From NCBI GenBank assembly GCA_029747015.1, contig JAKOGI010000006.1, forward strand, positions 372,001 to 436,000: 64,000 bases of DNA, in the 5' to 3' direction. Under the pieces are notes generated by a model. That model worked only from the letters and a program-made list of their open reading frames with translations, had not been told where the DNA came from and did not search any database. Shown in pieces: positions 57,301 to 64,000 of the stretch. The position numbers and the translations under genes are program-made. Source of the stretch: Carnegiea gigantea. Taxonomy: Eukaryota > Streptophyta > Magnoliopsida > Caryophyllales > Cactaceae. Numbering within the stretch: the stretch's first letter is position 1; every line of letters starts with the position of its first letter.

Positions 57301-58614
57301 AGTCCACCCTAGCCCTTGGTGTGCTCATATTGTGACCTACTTGGTGTGTGGAAGGGTACTTATGGGTTGGACTAAGAATGACAGATACTGGTTCTTCCAC
57401 CTTGGGGAATTCTTTATTTGGGATGACCTTTAATTGTTTAAGTATTGTTCTGACTAAGTTTTTTAGAGGTGTGTTCCAGACTATGAGGTCAAGAGTGACC
57501 TTTCTTTTTATCATGACCAAGCATCTATGGGATATATCACTGGGAAAAAGACAACGATCAAAGTTCTTTAGTGTGGTTTCTATTGGCCTATTGTATTTAG
57601 CGATGCTTTTGAGTATTGCTAGAATTATCCTAGGAGCCAACAATTTGGTAGGATTAGCAATAGCAATATGATGTCACTTAATCCCATCATGATGATAGAG
57701 ATTTTTGATGTATTGGAGACATATTTTGTGCGACCATGTCTATTGTCTATTCGGAATGAGTATATTTTGTTTGTAGTGGACTATGTTTCTCAATGGGTAT
57801 AAGTCATCACAACTTGATAAATGCTGCTGCAATGGTTGTGAAATTCCTTACATAGAACATCTTTGCTAGATTTAGCATGCCCTTGAGCTGTCATTAGTGA
57901 TCAGAGTGCAAACTTTACTAGTAGGACTTTTGGTGCTTTATTGCGGAGGTATTCTATAGTGCATAGACTTGTTCCCATATCATTTCTAGAACAGTGGAAA
58001 ACTGAAAGTGTTCAGTAGGCAGATTAAGAAAATTCTTGAAAAAACTGTAAGTAGGAACCGAAAAGATTGGGCTAAGAAGCTTATAAAGCTTTATGGGCGT
58101 ACATTACAACTTCTAAGATCCCCTTATCTATTTCACCTTATACGGTTGTCTATTGTAAGCCTTGTCATCTCCTTGTTGGAATTAAACATCAAAGTTGGTG
58201 GACTACCAAGATGCTTAACTATGATTTGACTAAGGCTAATGAGGAGATAAGACTGCAATATAGTGAGCTGGAGGAGATTAGAGTTTAGGCATATGAGAAT
58301 GTTAAATCTTATAAGGAGAGAGTCAAGTCATTTATGATAGACACATTCTTAAGAAGGAGTTTACCTCAACTCAGGCATGAAAGTACTCTTACATGACTCT
58401 AAGCTCCATCTTTTTTCAACGAAATTGAGGTCGTATTGGACAGGTTTGCATGTTGTTTCTCATGTTTTTTCCTATGGTGCAGGTGAAATGCAGCATATTG
58501 AGAGTGATGCCAAGTTTAAAGTGAATGACCACATATTGAATCAGTTTTCCAAGCTACCAAGTATAGAAGATGTAGAGTGTCTGATACTCTGTGAGTCGGC
58601 CTATGATGAGTGAT
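57300..58614 (+). pseudogene. Athila-like integrase, decayed
   Basis: Motifs are seen in order across frames: a zinc domain near 57470-57640, core-region text such as VVDYVSQW-like (about 57775) and a VISDQ-like segment (about 57893), QIKKILEKTVSRNRKDWA (about 58010-58070), and the C-terminal part GAGEMQHIESDAKFKVNDH ending at 58614. Confidence 0.75.
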
Positions 58615-61060
58615 GTGCTACTGAGTTAGCTCGATTATACTTAGCATCCGACCTAGTTTGATGGAGCATTTTTTTTTTGCTTTTTTTTGTTCCGTCTTTT
58701 ATTTTATTTTATTTTTGTATCTGTTTGGTGCTTTTTATTCTCTTTTATTTATATATTTTTCTTTTTAAGTCTTGGATTGTAACCTTTTCTTGTCATTTAA
58801 CTCTTAATTTCTTTTTATATATTTGTATATATTTTTATTTTTTATATTTTCATTCACTTCCAATAAGGATATTGTGTGATCTTGTTGTGGGGGTAGGGAA
58901 GTTATATTTTAAATTTTTTTAAAATAATAAAAAAGGGAAGATTTTTCAAAAATGCCAAAAAGATTTTTCTACTTTTATGTTTGTTTTGGGAATATGTGCT
59001 ATTTTTACTAACTTTATCCTCTTGTCCCTTAGCTATTAGGCTATATATGCGTATGGTGTGCATGATAGAAATGGACCCAAAGTATGCATTCTATCCTAGT
59101 CCTAACACCCGTTATCCTAGAGCAAGATGTTTTGACTTTGGTAGATGAACACATAAGACTTTGAGCCTTAAAGACTAATTTATCAATTTTTAGTCTCATA
59201 TTTTCTTTCATGTATGTCTCTTCTGTGATTACGTCTGTAGAACTTGCTTTGGTTCTATTCAAAATCACATTTACCATGTGCATTATAGTAAAGTGATGAA
59301 GGCATTCTTTGTTTTGCAAGCCACATAAGTCAAATCACTGCCTAAGTTGAATGTTTTATCCCTTGCTAGTCCTTTGGGATTTTGACCACTTTTAGTTGTT
59401 GTGGACCCTTGTGCAAACACATTTTCTATCACCTAAGCCAAGACTAGTGGAGGAATGCTTCAATATTTTATGGTGGGTAGTCCTTTAGTGTTAATGAAAT
59501 TTGCGGGTTGCTTTAGCCTTTTGGTCTGGTGAGGGAATGATATTTACTTGTATTTGACAGAGTTTCCCCTCTTAATTGTACGGTTTCTTTTCATTGTGAC
59601 TATGGAAGTTGAGTTATGTTCCTCCATGGCATTCATTCATCTTATTTTTTCCAAAAAAAGAAAAAAAGGAAAAAAGATTCTTCCAAAAAAGATGTTACGA
59701 ATAAGAGTATTTGGCACGGTCATTGTGCATACTTTGGTTTAGATTATTTCAACTCATTTCCAATGGTTCACTTTTGAGAGGTGTGTACTTATAGCATAAT
59801 ATGTGATTAGGGGATTGTGCGTGCGTGGTATAGTTAGTGGAGGTATTTGGTTGCTGATGAGTCATTTAGTTTTTAGCTTTTCATTTTCCAAATCGATCCT
59901 TAGTCTCTTTACAACCCTTCTAAGTCCTCTTGATTATTATCTTGCATTTTTACATATGAGTGATAGACCATTAGGATTCCTAGCATGCATATAGTAGTTT
60001 GTATGATTGGAATATGAATTAAGTGAACCTCATCATATCCTAAACCTATAAGCGGGAGTTAGAAAGTGAGGTGACTTGTAAAATAACAAATTATGTAATT
60101 TGAAAAGTTTAAGGGGGGCTAGCTCAGTATTAATAGAGGTCCTAAGCACACTCCTCAAATCATCAATTCCTTTCCTTTTTTTTTTCTAGGTTTAGAGTAG
60201 CCTCTCTATGACCCCTTTTTGGACAGAATAAATAGCATAGATTAATGTATACTGACGTACGAAATTAATGATTGTAAGTTTCAAGAATAAGTTTTCCTTT
60301 CTCTTTCTCCTTTTATTTCATGTTTATTTGTTTGCAAGCTAGATTAGTTTTCTCTTTGTTCAATTACATTTTTATGTTTATTACTAGTTAGATTTGGCTG
60401 TTGCGATTGTGATTAATATTTTTTGATACTTGTAATACTCTTTGGCCGGTTAGGCCTTGTCTAGATTAATTTGTTTATTTAATGATATGAAACACAACTC
60501 AAGCTTCCTTTTATCGCTCTCTTCCTTATTTTCGTTTTCATTACCATCTCCTTTGGTAATGAAAACACAGCTCTTTGTGGATAAGGCCAGTGTTTGTTGA
60601 TTATTACTTATAGCTACACCGTGCACTTGTGGCATGACCATCTCCTTTGGTAATGAAAACACAACTCTTTGTGGATGAGGCCCTTATTTGCCGATTATCA
60701 ACTACAGCTACACCGTGCACTTACGGTTTTGACTTAGCGTGGGGATTAGAGATTCTTGATGTGTGCATTGCGCTTATAGGCTAGCTAATGCTTAGGTTAC
60801 TGGAGTAGTGTGGTAGATTGGAATGTGTGCTGTTGTGTATATATGACCTTTGAAAACCTAAAGAGAATTTCTATTTTCTATTCTCTTTTCTTGTCTTATT
60901 TAAATATTTTGTGGATATATTTTCTACAAACGCTCACCAGACCACACTCGTCCACTGAGGGCTGTGATTTTTATGAAAGCGAGCTAGGGTTTTTCTTTTT
61001 TATTTTTCTAAATTGTTAATTTTATTTTACTCAAGATAAACAAAATTTAGGTGTGGGGAT
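58615..61060. other. post-integrase region of the Athila-like element
   Basis: T-rich and without a recognised protein. Athila elements often have an env-like ORF here, but none is readable. A 94-bp tandem duplication lies at 60543-60727. Confidence 0.5.
60543..60727. repeat. 94-bp tandem duplication
   Basis: ACCATCTCCTTTGGTAATGA begins at 60543 and again at 60637; both copies end near a GCTACACCGTGCACTT word. A few substitutions separate the two. Confidence 0.9.
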
Positions 61061-62164
61061 ATTTATTTGACCCAAAAATGCTACCTTTCTACGCCCTTAT
61101 TTAGCTAATTTTGGCTCAAAATAATTTTAATGTTTGTAGTTTTACTAGAAATATAGTGTTAATAATAAAGCGTCGCATATAAATCATTTTTAGATTAATG
61201 GGACTAATTTATCTTAGTTTTTGTTCATTTTGCCTTGCATATTTAGGCCAATGTGAGTCACAAACCCAAATTCCTTCACTCTTACTTCTCACGTGCTTTT
61301 CCTCATCCCATTTTCTCTCTTGTCCTCTTAATTTTCCTTACTTGCTCCTAATATAACTTACGAAACACCATCGCTCCCCCCTAATCCCTTTCTTCTCCTC
61401 CTTTCTTTATTAGTCATAACCATCGCCCAAGCACTTTAACTTTCTGTCTTTCTCTCTCTTTCTTCAATTCTCTTTTTCACTAGCAATCACTGATCAAGTC
61501 TCTCATAATCATTCATCATCAATTGGAGAGTTATGATATCGAAATCAACCGGGTTTAGTTAGAGCAACAAAGGGTTCACGTTGGGGATATAAATTAGGAT
61601 GCAAAGTCAAAACGATAAAAGTGGGAAGTAATAAGTAGTGTTAGAGTTGATTTGTATCATTTTCTTTCAATTTGTTTGCTTTTTAAATCTAGGCTCAATT
61701 TGCAAATTTTAGTTCGTGAAATAGACTTGAGATATACTTAATTTTAATCAACAATTTGGTATTTTGAAGCTCTTTATTGTGTTGACTTCGGATACAAACT
61801 TTGTTCCTAAATGGGTTCTTTACTTCTGAGCCATCATTGGTATAAATTTTAATCCACTTTTGATTCTATGCCCTACTACCATTAAAAGATGACCAAAACT
61901 TGCTATGTTTTTTTGTTTTTTTTAATCTCATGTTGTGTTTGCTTCAACCACTTCAATTCCAAACCCAGTTCTGGTTTTTATTATGGTTCAGGATTGAAAG
62001 GGTTTCGGACTAAGGTCAGAGGATGTTGATCTTTCTTTTTTATACTCAAGTTTAGTTTTCACTTAGTTGCCCAGTTTTGTAGTTGACTAGTACTGAACGG
62101 ATGTGAGTTTCATTGTGTTCTTGTTGTTTAGTGGTTCTAAATTGATTATGTCTTGTGAGTCTAA
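61061..62164. other. possible 3' LTR region of the Athila-like element or intergenic
   Basis: The sequence follows a candidate polypurine tract, so it could be a 3' LTR. With no second copy in the window this cannot be confirmed. No coding is seen. Confidence 0.35.
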
Positions 62165-63020
62165 TTAGTTTAATTTATTTGAGTCAAAGTAGCCAAAATT
62201 CAGTTCCTATTCCTAGCGACACCCTTAAGTATTACGGCGATAAACCATATGGTTTCGAAAATTTCACAACAATACTTAACGTGACCAATAGATTATCAAT
62301 CCCATCAAATGCATCATTCCATTTCTCACATTCTCACTCCCATAAAGTACTCAGACTAAAGAAGATCGAAGATTTTTGAACGTTGATCGCTTATCCAGAA
62401 GTGTTTTCATAGGCCTTCGAAATCACCTTAAACTTTAGGGCCTTCTCTGCACATGCCTTTCAAAAAGAAAATGATCATATACTAGTAAAAAGTGAGAAAC
62501 ATTCAAAACCCTCCTAGACACTCTGATTCCTCATATGTCCCTTCGTTCGTTGCTTGGTTAAGTCTACGAAATAATCCCTCAGCGTAAGAATAAAAAGATA
62601 TGAGGAGAGGGGATTACCATGTCCAATTCCCCTACTGGGGACACAGGATCCTGCTTGATTACCATTCACAAGCACCCCAAAAGACACAGAAGTTACACAT
62701 TTCATGACCGTGTTAATCCACTCCTAGCAAAGCCTAGTTTAACCATCATCCCCTCAAGATATCCCTAATCCACTCGATCATCAGCTTTTGCTAAGTCCAA
62801 TTTAATAGCCGTTTGGGCCCCTTTGCCACATTTATGATGCTTCAAAAGCACACATTATCTCAAATGCGATAATAATATTATATGTAATTAAACATCCGAA
62901 GATAGAAGCACAATGATTAAGGGCTATTAAATTAGGGGAATATTTTTTAGTCTATTAGCTAGAGTTTTGGAAATGATTTTATAAATCTTTATCTTACAAA
63001 TGCAAAAACGGGTAAACTCC
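62165..63020 (-). pseudogene. LINE reverse transcriptase fragment, reverse strand
   Basis: On the minus strand RT motifs occur in order: KIYKIISKTLANRLK (about 63000), a degenerate AIKLDLAKADDRV (about 62800), CVTSVSFGVLVNGNQ with G-H-G-N-P-L-S-S-Y-L-F (62705-62590), and ENTSG-x-AINVQKSSIFF (about 62400). It is broken by stops, with 5' and 3' ends missing. The catalytic box was not found. Confidence 0.75.
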
Positions 63021-64000
63021 TCACAATTTAGGAAAAAAGCAATCCTGAATTGTGGTGCATTCCCGCCCAAATGCTACTGCTTCGAGTAATTTAAATTTAA
63101 AATGTAAAAGTTTCTACAGCCTCACCCCCCCACGTTCTCAGATTATCTGACATTTTACAGAGTCAAAAAACTACCTAAGAAACACATACAACCTGTTACG
63201 TGATATTTCTGCTGAGAAAATTAACATACAGCCTGTTACATGGTATTTCTGCTGAGAAAACTAACTACCTTGATTTCAGGAACATGCAGCCCCACCACTT
63301 CACAAACACAATTGAATTTGCTCCACACCCCCGAAAAAAAAATCCCAACAAAATTTTATCACCTTATTCTGATCCAAGCTTCAAAAAAATTAATCACTTC
63401 ATCCTCACATCAATGCCCCTAATTGCAGTCCACTCAATCCAGTTAATTTTCAGTATTTGGAGCCTTTGCTTTTCAAACCACCATCCCATCGCTCACATCT
63501 ATCACCATCATCCGTTTCAATTAAGAGCACCTCATCATTTTCACATTCAATCTTCAGCCTTAGCAATCATAATTGAAAGGTTAGAACCACAGTCCAATCT
63601 ACCACATAACAACTTAGTTGAATAGACTTAAGATTTCGCGTACAATTTTTAGGCCATCTCTAATACCAATTACCATTCTGTTGCAGGTCTGAAGTTGAAG
63701 ATAGTACTGAAAACATTTCAACCACTTACTTTTTAAGGTACGAACTACTTACCTTCTGGCTTCCCCCACCCATTATACATACGTAGTTAGTTAACCCATG
63801 ATTGCTGTGAATGAATTAATGTCTTTACTGAATCAAACATTCCGCCATTATGTTTTCTCCCTCTTCCGCGCTTCAGTAAAGTAATCCGAAGGAAATATAT
63901 TAAAGCACTTTGATTGTTGACATACTGTACTCACCAACCCCATGGAAATCTTTATACAACAAAAAATTGGAAGCATACATAACCACTTTCAAAGCCAGCT
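63021..64000. other. unclassified sequence at the right edge
   Basis: A 40-bp tandem duplication (CCTGTTACGTGATATTTCTG type) lies at 63192-63267. The 141-residue frame at 63200-63625 starts in that repeat and has low-complexity His/Pro/Ser composition, so it is not called a gene. Nothing else was recognised. Confidence 0.4.

Larger units (their letters stand above)
45540..61060 (+). mobile_element. Athila-like Ty3/gypsy retrotransposon, decayed and interrupted
   Basis: The order gag, protease, RT, RNase H, integrase on the + strand is the gypsy order. It is interrupted by an hAT-like element (47959-48697) and a non-autonomous LTR element (49035-55861). The sequence resumes in frame after each. 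A possible polypurine tract (TTTAGGTGTGGGGA) lies at about 61047-61060, after which the 3' LTR would start, but no 5' LTR copy was found. Stops are frequent. Confidence 0.75.

Noticed and set aside
63200..63625. 141-residue frame at the right edge
   Set aside because: Starts inside a 40-bp tandem duplication and is low in complexity; no codon or family support.

Overview
This is nuclear DNA from a flowering plant, probably a eudicot; the species cannot be named from the window. The reasons are one intron-split plant gene with GT-AG introns, plant-type Ty3/gypsy (Tat and Athila types), Ty1/copia, L1-type LINEs, a TRIM, hAT-type non-autonomous DNA elements, and an old Caulimoviridae-like integration. 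I see no prokaryotic or organellar genes and no tRNA or rRNA genes.

The only gene that looks intact lies at 27182-36871 on the + strand. It has nine exons and encodes a predicted 277-residue VTT-domain (SNARE-associated Golgi / TVP38-TMEM64 type) multi-pass membrane protein. The frame is open and every junction is GT-AG. Its introns are long and hold MITE-like inserts, a LINE relic and homopolymer tracts. Two short overlapping uORFs precede the start.

The rest is layered transposon debris. (1) 1-886 is a LINE ORF1 relic (zinc knuckle) without an ORF2. (2) 1870-12918 is a large Tat-like LTR retrotransposon with about 697-bp LTRs. It has a decayed gag, no recognisable pol, a broken antisense gene with a plant mobile domain (PMD), and an array of about nine 83-bp repeats. 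(3) 14160-14740 is a long TA/CA/TG simple-repeat tract. (4) About 14950-25150 is an L1-type LINE. A TRIM carrying a reverse-strand copia element splits it at 18077-23598, and a MITE-like element splits it again at 23910-24574. The LINE frame resumes across both inserts. (5) 25461-26603 is a 1.1-kb hAT-like element with an 8-bp target duplication, just upstream of the VTT gene. (6) About 37850-44135 (-) is a decayed endogenous pararetrovirus with primer site, capsid-like, RT, RNase H and promoter regions. (7) About 45540-61060 (+) is a decayed Athila-like gypsy element. It holds a second hAT-like element (47959-48697) and a reverse-strand non-autonomous LTR element (49035-55861, target duplication CTAAG), whose right LTR contains a truncated LINE. 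(8) About 62165-63020 (-) is another LINE RT fragment.

Nested order, target-site duplications and frame continuity across inserts give a relative insertion history. All transposon and viral reading frames carry stops or frameshifts, so none is expected to be active from this locus.
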